From: Candidatus Lustribacter telmatis
Lineage (GTDB): Bacteria; Vulcanimicrobiota; Vulcanimicrobiia; Vulcanimicrobiales; Vulcanimicrobiaceae
Direction of reading: 5' to 3'
Assembly: GCA_003164045.1 (NCBI GenBank)
Contig: PLRU01000018.1
Coordinates: 144,021 to 208,020 of the forward strand
Length of the DNA stretch: 64,000 bases
In this document: piece by piece, positions 51,033 through 59,905 of the stretch
How positions within the stretch are numbered: position 1 is the first letter of the stretch
Layout: each line of letters opens with the position of its first letter
Notes under the pieces: model-generated
What the model was told of the DNA's origin: nothing
Seen by the model: the letters and a program-made list of their open reading frames with translations, nothing else
The model's database searches: none
Made by a program: the position numbers and the translations under genes

Positions 51033-51040
51033 GCCTAAGC

Positions 51041-51228
51041 GACAATGACTGCGGATGTTCGCGCAGGTACTCTGGTGTTGGACCAACGTTAATACCAAGG
51101 GAGCATCAGCTCCGGATACGATCGGTGTAGGCGTCCTCTAAGTGACGCTTCCCAAGCGCCCGGGCCGCACCCACCTGCTGAACGCAGGTCTTAACCGGGT
51201 ACGACAGACGGCATCTGTGGTCGTTGTC
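51041..51228 (+). ncRNA. ssrS: 6S RNA
   Basis: A 188-nt structured RNA. Bases 51041-51057 pair with 51212-51228 over 17 continuous pairs including several G-U, forming the closing stem. GATGTTCGC (51054-51062) and CGGCATCT (51209-51216) are identical to conserved 6S sequences of E. coli SsrS at the same structural sites. On the 3' side ACCTGC-TGAAC-GCAGGT (51173-51189) makes the small hairpin characteristic of the central-bubble region. 6S RNA binds the housekeeping RNA polymerase holoenzyme and mimics an open promoter. Its 3' 38 nt overlap the 3' end of the sugar-isomerase-like gene on the other strand. Confidence 0.85.
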
Positions 51229-51916
51229 CTAACTTCCGAATCGCGGCAATCGCCGCGCCCGCGCGGCCGAACGGATCGTCGCCGGCGTTTCCTTCGAGGA
51301 CCAGCCAACCGCGACGCGGCGTCTGCGCCAGCTGCGGGTCCTCATCGAAGCCGAACCGCTCGACGAGCACGCGATCCCGCGCGCCGAGCTGCGCCCGTTC
51401 CGGGCTCCCAGCCGGCAGATCATAGCGCAGCCAAGCGCTGTCGACGTACTTGCTGAATTTCTGCACGTCGGCGAGATCGGCGAAGAGCGACCCGGCCGCC
51501 GGCGCCACCGTGAGGGTAACGTTGGCCGCCTTTGCCGCCGACGCGAGCGCCTTCGTGGCGGCCACCGTCCGGGCAAACGTCTCGGGCGGCAAGTCGCCCG
51601 GCGAACCGGCCGTGACCCGGATCAGCCCCGCGCCGATCGCCACGGCAAGAGCGACTGCCTCGGTCCCCTCAGTCTCCGAGCGCTCTGGATCGAGCAGACC
51701 AGGTACCTCGAGGGCCACCGGCACGATCCCCAGGTCCGTTGCGACCTTTTTGAGCTGCGCCGCGTATTCTTTATCGGTGCGCGGAAAGTCGGCGAGGGCA
51801 AAGACAACCCCATCGACATCGAGCCGTGACGCGCATTGCTCCAGCCATTCAAGGTGAGTCAACTCGCCGCGCCGGAGCAGTGCCGCGAACGACGAACTCG
51901 TCACTGCAACCTTCAC
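51191..51916 (-). CDS. Sugar phosphate isomerase/epimerase-like TIM-barrel protein
   Basis: A 241-residue protein of the xylose-isomerase-like TIM-barrel group (AP endonuclease 2 fold). VAVTSSSFAALLRRGEL, LEWLEQCASRLDVDGVVFALADFP, IRVTAGSPGDLPPETFARTV and LTVAPAAGSLFADLADVQ match the strand-helix periodicity. The Glu/His metal ligands of typical members are not obvious, so activity is uncertain. Start GTG at 51916 follows GAGG by 8 bp. Its end is antisense to the 6S RNA gene. Confidence 0.7.
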   Translation of the reverse strand: MKVAVTSSSFAALLRRGELTHLEWLEQCASRLDVDGVVFALADFPRTDKEYAAQLKKVATDLGIVPVALEVPGLLDPERSETEGTEAVALAVAIGAGLIRVTAGSPGDLPPETFARTVAATKALASAAKAANVTLTVAPAAGSLFADLADVQKFSKYVDSAWLRYDLPAGSPERAQLGARDRVLVERFGFDEDPQLAQTPRRGWLVLEGNAGDDPFGRAGAAIAAIRKLGQRPQMPSVVPG

Positions 51917-51954
51917 CCCGGGAGCCTCGTATCGACCGTCAAGCGCTGGCCTCA

Positions 51955-52188
51955 ATGATTCCGTTAGCCGCCATAACGATTGCGCTGGCGGAGTTTTTGT
52001 TCGACCACACGCAGCCGCGCTGGGCGGGGCCGTGGTTCTGGATGGGGCTCATCGCGACCGTGATTTTGCTCATTGTGGTGCAATTCTTGCGCTTCGGCAA
52101 GTCGAAAGCCGTGCCCCCGGCGAAGCCGGATTACTCGGCGACATCGATCATACGCCGTAATGACCCACTCGATCGAGGAACACGGTAA
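51955..52188 (+). CDS. 77-residue membrane protein
   Basis: Two hydrophobic helices (MIPLAAITIALAEFLF and GLIATVILLIVVQFL) around a Trp-rich loop, then a basic, soluble tail. Not recognised. Divergent from the TIM-barrel gene and 3 bp ahead of glyA, so it probably shares the glyA transcript. Confidence 0.6.
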   Translation: MIPLAAITIALAEFLFDHTQPRWAGPWFWMGLIATVILLIVVQFLRFGKSKAVPPAKPDYSATSIIRRNDPLDRGTR

Positions 52189-52191
52189 ACG

Positions 52192-53442
52192 ATGGATGTC
52201 CTAGTCCCGCAGACGACGCTGGCGCATGTCGATCACGAGATCTTCATGGCGATCGAAAACGAAGATCGCCGCCAGCACGAGAATCTCGAACTGATTGCAT
52301 CGGAGAATTACGCCAGCGCGGCGGTTCGCGAAGCGATGGGCTCGGTGCTCACCAATAAGTATGCGGAAGGCTATCCGAGTAAACGCTACTACGGCGGTTG
52401 CGAGTTCGTCGATGTGGCGGAGTCGCTCGCGATCGCGCGCGTGAAGAAACTCTTCGGCGCCGCGCACGCCAACGTGCAACCGCACGCGGGCGCGCAGGCC
52501 AATATGGCCGTGTTTATGGCGGTGCTGGAACCCGGCGACACGGTGCTCGGCATGTCGCTCGCGCACGGCGGCCACCTCACCCACGGTACGAAGGTCAGCT
52601 TCAGCGGCAAACTCTATCACGCGATCGCCTACGGCGTGCGGCGCGACACCGAACAAATCGACTACGACGAGATGCGCGCTCTGGCCCGCGAGCACAAGCC
52701 GAAGATGATCATCGCGGGCGCGAGCGCGTACCCGCGCACGATGGACTACGAACCGTTCCGCGAGATCGCCGACGAAGTCGGTGCGGTGCTGATGGTCGAC
52801 ATGGCGCACATCGCCGGACTCGTCGCCGTCGGGCTACACCCTTCGCCCGTGCCGCTGGCCGAGTTCGTGACGTCGACGACGCACAAGACGCTGCGCGGGC
52901 CGCGCGGCGGGTTCGTCCTCACCGACGAAGCGCACGCGGCCGCACTCGACAAGAGCGTGTTTCCGGGCATTCAAGGCGGCCCGCTCATGCACACGATCGC
53001 GGCCAAAGCCGTCGCGTTCCAAGAAGCGTTGCAATCGGAATTCAAAGGGTATCAGCAACAAGTGCTGATCAACGCGAAAGCGATGGGCGAAGAACTGCAG
53101 CGGGCGGGCGTCCGTTTGGTTGCCGGCGGAACCGACACCCATTTGCTGCTCGTCGACTTGAGCCCGAAGAACCTCACCGGCAAAGCGGTCGAAACGTACC
53201 TCGATGAAATCGCCGTCACGGTGAACAAGAACGCGATCCCCTTCGACACGCAAAAGCCCATGGTCACGAGCGGCATTCGCATCGGTTCGCCGGCGATCAC
53301 GTCGCGCGGCTTCGACGAAACGCACGCTCGCGAGGTCGGGAAGATCATCGGCGAAGCGCTGGGCGACATCGAGTCGCGCGCGCGGATGTCCGAACTGCGC
53401 GCGCGGGTCGATGAGCTAACCATCCAGTTCGCCGTTCCGTAA
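52192..53442 (+). CDS. glyA: Serine hydroxymethyltransferase
   Basis: A 416-residue PLP enzyme interconverting serine and glycine with tetrahydrofolate. [38 protein letters not shown] and the PLP-lysine segment [16 protein letters not shown] are typical. It stands at the head of the glyA-upp-wec-atp gene order. GAGGAA about 13-18 bp before the ATG is a weak ribosome site. Confidence 0.96.
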   Translation: MDVLVPQTTLAHVDHEIFMAIENEDRRQHENLELIASENYASAAVREAMGSVLTNKYAEGYPSKRYYGGCEFVDVAESLAIARVKKLFGAAHANVQPHAGAQANMAVFMAVLEPGDTVLGMSLAHGGHLTHGTKVSFSGKLYHAIAYGVRRDTEQIDYDEMRALAREHKPKMIIAGASAYPRTMDYEPFREIADEVGAVLMVDMAHIAGLVAVGLHPSPVPLAEFVTSTTHKTLRGPRGGFVLTDEAHAAALDKSVFPGIQGGPLMHTIAAKAVAFQEALQSEFKGYQQQVLINAKAMGEELQRAGVRLVAGGTDTHLLLVDLSPKNLTGKAVETYLDEIAVTVNKNAIPFDTQKPMVTSGIRIGSPAITSRGFDETHAREVGKIIGEALGDIESRARMSELRARVDELTIQFAVP

Positions 53443-53479
53443 TGCCGTGCGCGAGGTAGCCGGCCTTTCGTCCGTCTCG

Positions 53480-54046
53480 ATGTCGACGGCACGGTTGACG
53501 ATCGAGTCGATCGGGCCCGAACACATCGATGCGCTGCTCGCGTACCATCAGCGCAACGAGAAACATCTCGCGCGCTGGGAGCCCGCGCGCTCGTCCGACT
53601 TCTTCACGCGCAGCTACTGGTCGTCATATGCAGCCGCCGTGCAGGACGACGCCTATCACGGGCGCGCGCACCGTTTCGTCGCGCTGCTGCGGGGTTCGCG
53701 CACGATCATCGCGAGCATCAACGTGACGAACATCGTGCACGGCGTCTTTCAAGCCGGCGTCCTGGGCTACTCGGTGGACGCCACGCATCAGGCCCGCGGC
53801 TATGGGAGCGAAGCGGTCGGCGCGATCGTCACCTGGTGCTTCCGCAACATCGGCCTGCACCGCGTCGAGGCGAACTATCAGCCCAGCAACGAGCGCAGCG
53901 GCCGGCTCTTGCGCTCCCTCGGCTTCACGGTCGAAGGCTACGCGCGGGACTATCTCTACATCGACGGGGCCTGGCGCGACCACGTCCTCACCGCCAAGAT
54001 CCGCGACGATGCGGTGGCGAGCGGTGATTCGCACGACACGGCGTAA
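53480..54046 (+). CDS. GNAT acetyltransferase, RimJ/RimL type
   Basis: About 188 residues. ARLTIESIGPEHIDALLAYHQRNEKHLARWEP is the RimJ/L N-terminus, and AGVLGYSVDATHQARGYGSEAVGAIV contains the acetyl-CoA-binding Q/R-x-x-G-x-G/A loop; HRVEANYQPSNERSGRLLRSLGF is the C-terminal signature. May acetylate ribosomal proteins or small molecules. ATG 53480 chosen; GTG 53447 is an in-frame alternative. Located between glyA and upp. Confidence 0.85.
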   Translation: MSTARLTIESIGPEHIDALLAYHQRNEKHLARWEPARSSDFFTRSYWSSYAAAVQDDAYHGRAHRFVALLRGSRTIIASINVTNIVHGVFQAGVLGYSVDATHQARGYGSEAVGAIVTWCFRNIGLHRVEANYQPSNERSGRLLRSLGFTVEGYARDYLYIDGAWRDHVLTAKIRDDAVASGDSHDTA

Positions 54047-54055
54047 CGAGCGGGC

Positions 54056-54724
54056 ATGGCCCACGAAGTTCTCGTCGTCGATCATCCCGCCGTAGCCGAT
54101 CGCCTCGCGCGCCTGCGCGACCGCGACGCTCCCGTGCCGATCTTTCGCCGCATGGTTGAGGAAATCGGACTTTTCCTGGCCTACGAAGCCACGCGCTCGC
54201 TGCGCGTCACCGAAGGCACCGTGCAGACGCCGCTCGAGCCGGCTCCGGCCCGGCGCATCGCGCGCCGCCCGGTCGTCGCGCCGATCTTGCGCGCGGGACT
54301 CGGCCTCTTGCCGGGCTTCCTCGACTGCATCGACGATGCCGAGATCGCGCATCTGGGCTTCTACCGCGATCCCGATTCGCTCGAGCCCGTGCCGTACTAC
54401 GCCAACATGCCGCGCAATCTGGCCGAACGCGACGTGTTCGTGCTCGACCCGATGCTCGCGACCGGCAATTCCGGTTCCGCCGCGCTCGCGCTGCTCGAAT
54501 CGCGCGGCGCGCAAGCGATCACGTTCGTCTGTCTGATCGCGGCGCCCGAAGGCATCGCGACGATTACCAAAGCGCATCCCGGCTTGCGCATCGTCACCGC
54601 CGCGATCGACGAGCGGCTCAACGACCACGGCTACATCATGCCTGGCCTCGGCGACGCCGGTGACCGGATGTTCGGCTCGGCGACGTCGCTCCCGATGAGC
54701 GCACGTTCGCTCGACGTCGATTAG
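54056..54724 (+). CDS. upp: Uracil phosphoribosyltransferase
   Basis: A 222-residue salvage enzyme making UMP from uracil and PRPP. PRPP-binding loop DPMLATGNSGSAAL and uracil site GYIMPGLGDAGDRMFG are diagnostic. It follows the GNAT gene by 9 bp. In Firmicutes upp is followed closely by wec and atp genes, while here about 5.6 kb separate it from that group. Overlaps a small minus-strand gene by 4 bp at the stops. Confidence 0.95.
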   Translation: MAHEVLVVDHPAVADRLARLRDRDAPVPIFRRMVEEIGLFLAYEATRSLRVTEGTVQTPLEPAPARRIARRPVVAPILRAGLGLLPGFLDCIDDAEIAHLGFYRDPDSLEPVPYYANMPRNLAERDVFVLDPMLATGNSGSAALALLESRGAQAITFVCLIAAPEGIATITKAHPGLRIVTAAIDERLNDHGYIMPGLGDAGDRMFGSATSLPMSARSLDVD

Positions 54725-55011
54725 GGCGTTTGCGGTAGGCGGAAGTGCGCTTCGAAGCGCGCCGTGTGGATGCGCGGACGCTTCCCGGATTTGGTCGGCT
54801 TCGAGGGAACGGCTTTCACGACGCGGCGTTCGACGATTTCGCGGTCGAGCATATCTTTGAGGCGTTCGAGCACGGTCGCGGGTTTTTCGCCGACGGCTTT
54901 CGCAATGACGACCGACGATTGCCACTGCGCGGTAAGGAGCGGCAGCAAACGCGCATCCCAGCCGGCCTGAAAGGCGGCTCGCCGCGTTGCGCTGGTTTCT
55001 TCGGCCATCAC
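54721..55011 (-). CDS. Small winged-helix-like protein
   Basis: A 96-residue basic protein. WDARLLPLLTAQWQSSVVIAKAVGEKPATVLERLKDMLDREIVERRVV reads as a winged-helix DNA-binding domain of the kind found in small transcription factors, then a Lys/Arg/Pro-rich tail. Not assigned to a family. It sits alone, convergent with upp and divergent from a membrane-protein gene. Confidence 0.6.
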   Translation of the reverse strand: MMAEETSATRRAAFQAGWDARLLPLLTAQWQSSVVIAKAVGEKPATVLERLKDMLDREIVERRVVKAVPSKPTKSGKRPRIHTARFEAHFRLPQTP

Positions 55012-55129
55012 GGTCAGCGACGTTGTATGCCTGTCTCAGACGCCCTGGAAACGGCCGTTAATTGTGTGTAAATCACCGAAGTAAGCAAGCGCCGCCGGGG
55101 TAGTCGCGCGGGTTGCCGAACGGAGCGGC

Positions 55130-55456
55130 ATGACGGCTTTGCGTCCGGTGGTGATGGCGGCTCTGAGCATCGTCGCGCTGTATGCGCTGGTCGTCATTTG
55201 GATCGCGACGATCGGCCGCTGCGGGGGCGAACAAGAATTGGGCGTGATCGCGTTCTACTCGATCATCTACGCCTACTTTTTGTGGTTTCTGCCGCTGGTC
55301 CTGATTCCGGTCGGACTGTGGGCGCTCTTTCGTTTCCGTGACATCCACGTGTCGATGCGCAGGGCCGCAATCGTCACCGCCGCTTTGGTGCTCGTTGCCG
55401 CCATCTGCAATCGGGCCATTCATACGACGGCGGGCTGCGCGCCCGTCGGGATGTAG
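55130..55456 (+). CDS. Three-helix membrane protein of unknown function
   Basis: 108 residues with three hydrophobic segments (VVMAALSIVALYALVVIWIA, VIAFYSIIYAYFLWFLPLVL, AAIVTAALVLVAAICN) and cysteines near the outer loops. No family recognised. It stands alone in a 500-bp region between the small winged-helix-like gene and a PH-domain-like gene. Confidence 0.6.
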   Translation: MTALRPVVMAALSIVALYALVVIWIATIGRCGGEQELGVIAFYSIIYAYFLWFLPLVLIPVGLWALFRFRDIHVSMRRAAIVTAALVLVAAICNRAIHTTAGCAPVGM

Positions 55457-55511
55457 CCACGAGCCGGTAACTCTTCCGCCGGCCGCTGGTAGTAGCAATT
55501 AGGAGTTGGGT

Positions 55512-56063
55512 GTGAACACGTTTCAGTCACAAGCGCGTAGGGCGAGCGAAGTTGCGCTGCCGGGAGAGGCGGTTGTTTGGACCGGCGCCGCACCGACGGG
55601 CCTCCGCCTGCGGCCGAGCGACGCGCTTATGATTCCGTTTTCGCTGCTCTGGGGCGGTTTTGCGATCTTTTGGGAAAGCTCGGTCGTTGGGATGCACGGG
55701 CCGCCATTCATGATGATCTGGGGCGTGCCGTTCGTTCTGATCGGTCTGTATATGATTGTGGGCCGTTTCTTTGTCGATGCGTATTTTCGAGCGCGGACGA
55801 CCTATACCGTCACCGACCGTGCAGCATACGTCGCGCGGATCGGACTTTTTCCGAGCGTCCGGCGGTACGCGGGAAGCGCGCTCGACTCGATCGAGTTCCA
55901 ACCGAAAGCCGACGGTTCCGGCACGATTCGCTTTCGGCCGTTCTCCTCGCCGTTCAACAACCGCTCAAGCGGTCTGACGTTTGGCGCGAACGACAGTCTT
56001 GATGCGTTCGAGAACATCGCTGATGCCCAGCGTGTTTATGGCCTGATCGTCACAAAGCCGTAG
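55512..56063 (+). CDS. Membrane protein with bacterial PH-like domain
   Basis: 183 residues: about 45 soluble residues, two helices (MIPFSLLWGGFAIFW and MMIWGVPFVLIGLYMIVGRFF), then a C-terminal beta-rich part starting RARTTYTVTDRAAYVAR. The YTVTDR motif after two helices is the pattern of membrane-linked bacterial PH (bPH2-type) domains. GTG at 55512 lies 7 bp after AGGAG; TTG 55506 is the alternative start. Confidence 0.65.
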   Translation: MNTFQSQARRASEVALPGEAVVWTGAAPTGLRLRPSDALMIPFSLLWGGFAIFWESSVVGMHGPPFMMIWGVPFVLIGLYMIVGRFFVDAYFRARTTYTVTDRAAYVARIGLFPSVRRYAGSALDSIEFQPKADGSGTIRFRPFSSPFNNRSSGLTFGANDSLDAFENIADAQRVYGLIVTKP

Positions 56064-56125
56064 TCCGGCGCGCTACCGTCGGAGGAACCGAAACTTGCCG
56101 TTCGGATCTCCGTAGGTGAGGCAGG

Positions 56126-56848
56126 ATGATCGAGCAAGCCGCAAAGCCATCGCCGTGGTGGTACCGCCAGCGTGGGTCCGTGATCGGGGCAATCTTCGGT
56201 CTCGGATTCTTCTTCGGCAACATGCGCGCCGACGGACAACCGTCGCTGCCTGCGGCGCTAGTGTGGGGCGTGCGCGAAGGCGATGCGGGCGTGCAGGCAC
56301 TGTGCTGGCTCGGCATCGTGCTCGTGTTGCTGGCGTGGGCCGTGCGCGTCTGGGGCACGGCGTATCTGTGCGGCGACGTCGTCTTTGCGCCGAACGTGCA
56401 GCGCGACCGGTTGATCGTCGACGGACCGTTCCGTTACGTGCGCAATCCGCTCTATCTCGGCAACGTGCTGCTTGCGTGCGGCATGGGGCTCTACGCCCCG
56501 CCGCTCGGCTTTGCGATTATTGTGGCCGGCAACGTCGTGCTCGTCGCAATGCTTGCGAACGAAGAAGCAAAACAACTTGCGCTGGAGTACGGCGCAGAAT
56601 ATGCGGCCTACGGCGCAGCCGTTCCGGCATTCGTGCCGCGGCTGACGCCGGCTGCGTTCCCGAGTGCCGGCCGCATCGCGCCGCACGTGCGCGCGGCGTT
56701 CTTCGCCGAATCGTTCATGCTCGCGATGGCCGCAGCGCTCGTCCCGATCGCGCTGTACGGCCGTGCGGGCTTGCTGCCGGCCGCGGTCATCTTCGTCATC
56801 GCGATGGCGCTCTTTATCGGCGCGAGCCGCATGGGGCGCCAAGGGTAG
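56126..56848 (+). CDS. Isoprenylcysteine/phospholipid methyltransferase family membrane protein
   Basis: A 240-residue integral membrane protein. DRLIVDGPFRYVRNPLYLGNVLLACG and the later EEAKQLALEYGAEYAAYGAAVPAFVP form the SAM-binding signature of the ICMT/PEMT group, which methylates lipid or prenyl substrates from inside the membrane. Two more helices at the C-terminus are an extension. Substrate unknown. Confidence 0.8.
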   Translation: MIEQAAKPSPWWYRQRGSVIGAIFGLGFFFGNMRADGQPSLPAALVWGVREGDAGVQALCWLGIVLVLLAWAVRVWGTAYLCGDVVFAPNVQRDRLIVDGPFRYVRNPLYLGNVLLACGMGLYAPPLGFAIIVAGNVVLVAMLANEEAKQLALEYGAEYAAYGAAVPAFVPRLTPAAFPSAGRIAPHVRAAFFAESFMLAMAAALVPIALYGRAGLLPAAVIFVIAMALFIGASRMGRQG

Positions 56849-56869
56849 TATTCACCGGGTGCCGGTGGT

Positions 56870-57856
56870 ATGCTCGACGCTACCATGACCACGACGACTT
56901 CGAACCCTAATGCGGCGCTCGATGCGGTTATTGAAGCAGCGAAGAAGCACAGCGCCGTGCCGCTGTGGCCCGTCCTCGGGACGCTGTCGACGCCCGAGCC
57001 GCGGCCCAAAGCCGTACCGCACATCTGGCCGTTCGCGGTCATGCGGCCGTTCTGCGAGGCCGCGGCGAAATTGGTGGGCACGGAGTTCGCCGAACGGCGC
57101 GTGTTCAGCTTGATCAATCCGGCGCTCGGCGATCCGTATACGACCGACACGCTCTACGCCGGACTGCAAACGATTCTGCCGGGTGAAGTCGCGCGCGCGC
57201 ACCGCCACACGATCTTCGCGCTGCGTTTCATCATCGAGGGCGATCGCGCGTACACGGCCGTCGAGGGCGAGAAAGTCATGATGCAGCGCGGCGATCTCGT
57301 GCTGACGCCGCAAGATGAATGGCACGATCACGGCAACGAAGGCGACAAGATCATGATCTGGATGGACGGTCTCGATCATCCGATCTGGCGCGCGGTTCCG
57401 CTCGTGTTCACGGAACACTACGGCAACAAGCAATTTCCATCGGAAGTCACAACGAAGCCGTCGGTGCGCAAGTATCCGTGGGACGAGATGCAAGCGAAGC
57501 TCGATGCGCCCTCCGGACCGACGGCGGAGGTGCCGTACGTGCATCGCGGCACCGGCGGCGAAATCGGCGCCACGATCGGCGCGTCGGCGATCCGCATCAA
57601 CGCAGGCGCCGAAACGCCCGCGCTGCGCGAAACCAGCAGTTCGATCATCAACGTGTACCAGGGTTCCGGAACGGCGCTCATCGGCGGCGAGACGCTGCGC
57701 TTCACCCAAGGCGACGTGATCGCCGTGCCGGCATGGAAGCAAGTCCGCTTCCGCGCCGACACCGGCGGCACGACGTACTTGTTCCGCATGCACGATCGGC
57801 CGCTGGTGCGGGCGCTAAACGCGTATCGGGCCGATGCGGGAGCGGTAGGGGCCTAA
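56870..57856 (+). CDS. Gentisate 1,2-dioxygenase-like bicupin
   Basis: A 328-residue double cupin. First cupin: ILPGEVARAHRHTIFALRFIIEG and LVLTPQDEWHDHGNEG carry the H-x-H and distal His for iron, as in gentisate 1,2-dioxygenase, which cleaves 2,5-dihydroxybenzoate. The second cupin (INVYQGSGTALIGGETLRFTQGDVIAVPAW) lacks those His. Start ATG 56870 or 56885. Faces a TauD-like dioxygenase gene tail to tail. Confidence 0.85.
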   Translation: MLDATMTTTTSNPNAALDAVIEAAKKHSAVPLWPVLGTLSTPEPRPKAVPHIWPFAVMRPFCEAAAKLVGTEFAERRVFSLINPALGDPYTTDTLYAGLQTILPGEVARAHRHTIFALRFIIEGDRAYTAVEGEKVMMQRGDLVLTPQDEWHDHGNEGDKIMIWMDGLDHPIWRAVPLVFTEHYGNKQFPSEVTTKPSVRKYPWDEMQAKLDAPSGPTAEVPYVHRGTGGEIGATIGASAIRINAGAETPALRETSSSIINVYQGSGTALIGGETLRFTQGDVIAVPAWKQVRFRADTGGTTYLFRMHDRPLVRALNAYRADAGAVGA

Positions 57857-57862
57857 GCGCCT

Positions 57863-58717
57863 TTACAGTGCCGGCAGCGGGTGTTTGGGTCCGGTCTCAC
57901 CGGGCCCAAACGGTTTGGTGCCCTTCGCCGTAACGCGCTCGAGGTGGCGCGGCTCGGAGTAGTCTGTCACAGCGTAATGCTGAACCGCGCGATTATCCCA
58001 CATCGCGATCGAATTGACGCGCCAGGCAAAGCGCACTTGATTTTCCGGCCGCTTTATGCGATCGAAGAGCAGCCGTAGGAGCTCGGCGCTTTCTTGGGCT
58101 TCGAGCCCGACAACGTTCTCGCTGTACGCTTCGCACACGAACAGCGTACGTTCGCCTGTGTCGGGATGAATGCGGACGACCGGAAATAGTACGGTCGGAT
58201 ATTTTGCGGCAAGTTCCGCCTTGCGTTCGGGAGTCAGATCCTTACGCCGCTTAGCCGGAAACACGCATTCGGCTTTCAAGTGCTCGATCTTGGCCTTCGT
58301 ATCGGCATCGAGGCTTTCGTAGGCCGCAATTGCGTTGGAGAATGCGGTGTCACCGCCGAGCGCGGGTATGGTGATCGCCCGCAATATCGAAACGGACGGC
58401 GGAATCGCTTCATACATGTTGTCCGTATGCCAAATGTCGGGACCGCGCTTGATGACACCGTCCGCCTTCACTTCCAAAATGAGCGGATAGCCGGCGGTCG
58501 GTTCGACCGGGTGCGCTTCCAGCTCGCCGAAGGCCGATCCCAGCGCGATATGCTGTTCGCGCGTGAGCGGCTGGTCGCGAAAGAAGATCACCTTATAGCG
58601 TAACAGCGCTGCGTAGATCTCGTCGCGAACCGCTGCGGTCAACGGCTCGCGCAAATCTACGCCGCTGACTTCGGCGCCGACGTAGGGCTGAAGCGGACGA
58701 ACGGACAGCGTTGGCAC
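57863..58717 (-). CDS. TauD/TfdA-family 2-oxoglutarate dioxygenase
   Basis: A 284-residue Fe(II)/2-oxoglutarate enzyme. DIWHTDNMY holds the H-x-D facial ligands, NRAVQHYAVTDY the distal His, and RHLERVTAKG the Arg that binds 2-oxoglutarate. TauD members oxidise taurine, sulfonates or related compounds. With the SsuB-like importer and the flavin monooxygenase in this window, sulfonate use is possible but speculative. It lies 10 bp after the YCII-like gene on the same strand. Confidence 0.88.
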   Translation of the reverse strand: MPTLSVRPLQPYVGAEVSGVDLREPLTAAVRDEIYAALLRYKVIFFRDQPLTREQHIALGSAFGELEAHPVEPTAGYPLILEVKADGVIKRGPDIWHTDNMYEAIPPSVSILRAITIPALGGDTAFSNAIAAYESLDADTKAKIEHLKAECVFPAKRRKDLTPERKAELAAKYPTVLFPVVRIHPDTGERTLFVCEAYSENVVGLEAQESAELLRLLFDRIKRPENQVRFAWRVNSIAMWDNRAVQHYAVTDYSEPRHLERVTAKGTKPFGPGETGPKHPLPAL

Positions 58718-58727
58718 TCCCTTGGTC

Positions 58728-59075
58728 CTACTCCGCGATCTGGCGCATTTCGCAGACGCCTTCCCAGCCTTCGCCGTACTGCTGGTGCAAGGTCATGAAC
58801 TCGACTGCGCTGGCGATCGCGTCTTCCCGCGTCTTGAAGTCGAAGATGGCGTAGCCGCCGACGACTTCTTTGGACTCGCTGAACGGGCCGTCGGTCACGT
58901 CGAGCTTCCCGCCGGCAACCCGCACGCTCGCGCCCACCGAGATCGGCATGAGGCCGCCCATATCGACGACCGTGCCCGCCTTCGTCTCGCGCTCGGCGAG
59001 TTTGTGCATTTCTTCCAACAGCCGCGGCGACGGCGGACCGGCGGTGGCTGACCTGACCAAATACATGAATCGCAT
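58728..59075 (-). CDS. YCII-related (DGPF-domain) protein
   Basis: 115 residues. MRFMYLVRSATAG, the family DGPFSESKEVVGGYAIFDF block and DAIASAVEFMTLH define the YCII-related ferredoxin-like domain, a small dimeric fold linked to sigma factors or oxygenases. ATG at 59075 is preceded by GGGAG, which fixes the start over a longer frame. Function unknown. Confidence 0.8.
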   Translation of the reverse strand: MRFMYLVRSATAGPPSPRLLEEMHKLAERETKAGTVVDMGGLMPISVGASVRVAGGKLDVTDGPFSESKEVVGGYAIFDFKTREDAIASAVEFMTLHQQYGEGWEGVCEMRQIAE

Positions 59076-59229
59076 GGTGAATGCTCCCTTAGATGTGGCG
59101 TCGGCGGTATCTTCGCCGCTCATGATCACGTCGGGCGAGATCGCGCCGAATCGACACGCCGGCGGAAAATGGTGAGGATGGGAAAGCAAACAGCGGCGGC
59201 ACTTGGGAAGGATCGGGTATGCTGAAGGC

Positions 59230-59898
59230 ATGCGTTGCACTCGAACGTCCATCGCGATTGCAGTCACGCTGCTGCTCGGCACGCTGGGTATCGCCGGACC
59301 GAAGCGGCCGGCGCCGCTCTCCGGAGACCAACTGCTCGCCCGCGCAACGGCGACGCCCGGGCTGCGCTCGTATGCGGTCAGCGTAAAATTTGCGGTCCGG
59401 CTGCACAAGCCGTTGGGCATGCGCACGACGGCTGTCGGCGCGGCGTACTTCCGCGCTCCCGGCAGTTCGGCGTTGACGATTACGAAGGCCGGCGGCTTGG
59501 CCGGCGCCTTCTTCCGGGGCACCTACAAAATCGATGTGATCCCGCAGGCCTGGCCCGCTTCCTATGGTGTGCTCTCGGTTGAGCGCGGGCTGAGCGGCGG
59601 CCGGGCCGTCGTCGTGCTGCACGCGCTGCCGCGGACCGCCTCGCCGGATGTCACTGCCGTTACGTTTACGCTGGCGTCACCGTCGCTCACGCCGATCGCG
59701 GCGGAATGGCAGTACGGCAGCGCCGCGCAGACGATCCGGATCACGCTCAGCAACCGCCGGACGGGGGCATATCTCTTGCCGCAGGCCGCGACGATCTCCG
59801 TCAACCTGCCGAAGTACGCGCTGGACGCCGCCGCGACGTACGGCGCCTATCAGCTCAACGCGCCGGTTCCGGATAGCGTCTTCGCCCGCACCCGCTAG
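59230..59898 (+). CDS. Secreted protein of unknown function, LolA-like pattern
   Basis: 222 residues with an N-terminal signal (MRCTRTSIAIAVTLLLGTLGIAG). The mature part begins GDQLLARATATPGLRSYAVSVKFAVRL and alternates strands through YRAPGSS-like turns and YKIDVIPQAW, reminiscent of outer-membrane lipoprotein sorting (LolA-like) proteins. No catalytic motif. Start ATG 59230 chosen because it directly opens the signal peptide. Confidence 0.6.
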   Translation: MRCTRTSIAIAVTLLLGTLGIAGPKRPAPLSGDQLLARATATPGLRSYAVSVKFAVRLHKPLGMRTTAVGAAYFRAPGSSALTITKAGGLAGAFFRGTYKIDVIPQAWPASYGVLSVERGLSGGRAVVVLHALPRTASPDVTAVTFTLASPSLTPIAAEWQYGSAAQTIRITLSNRRTGAYLLPQAATISVNLPKYALDAAATYGAYQLNAPVPDSVFARTR

Positions 59899-59905
59899 CG
59901 GCGGA

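Noticed and set aside
51014..51041. TTGACG (51014) with TAAGCG (51036) as promoter for the 6S RNA
   Set aside because: It would start transcription near 51048, inside the closing stem; the extended -10 at 51024-51032 agrees better with the RNA 5' end.
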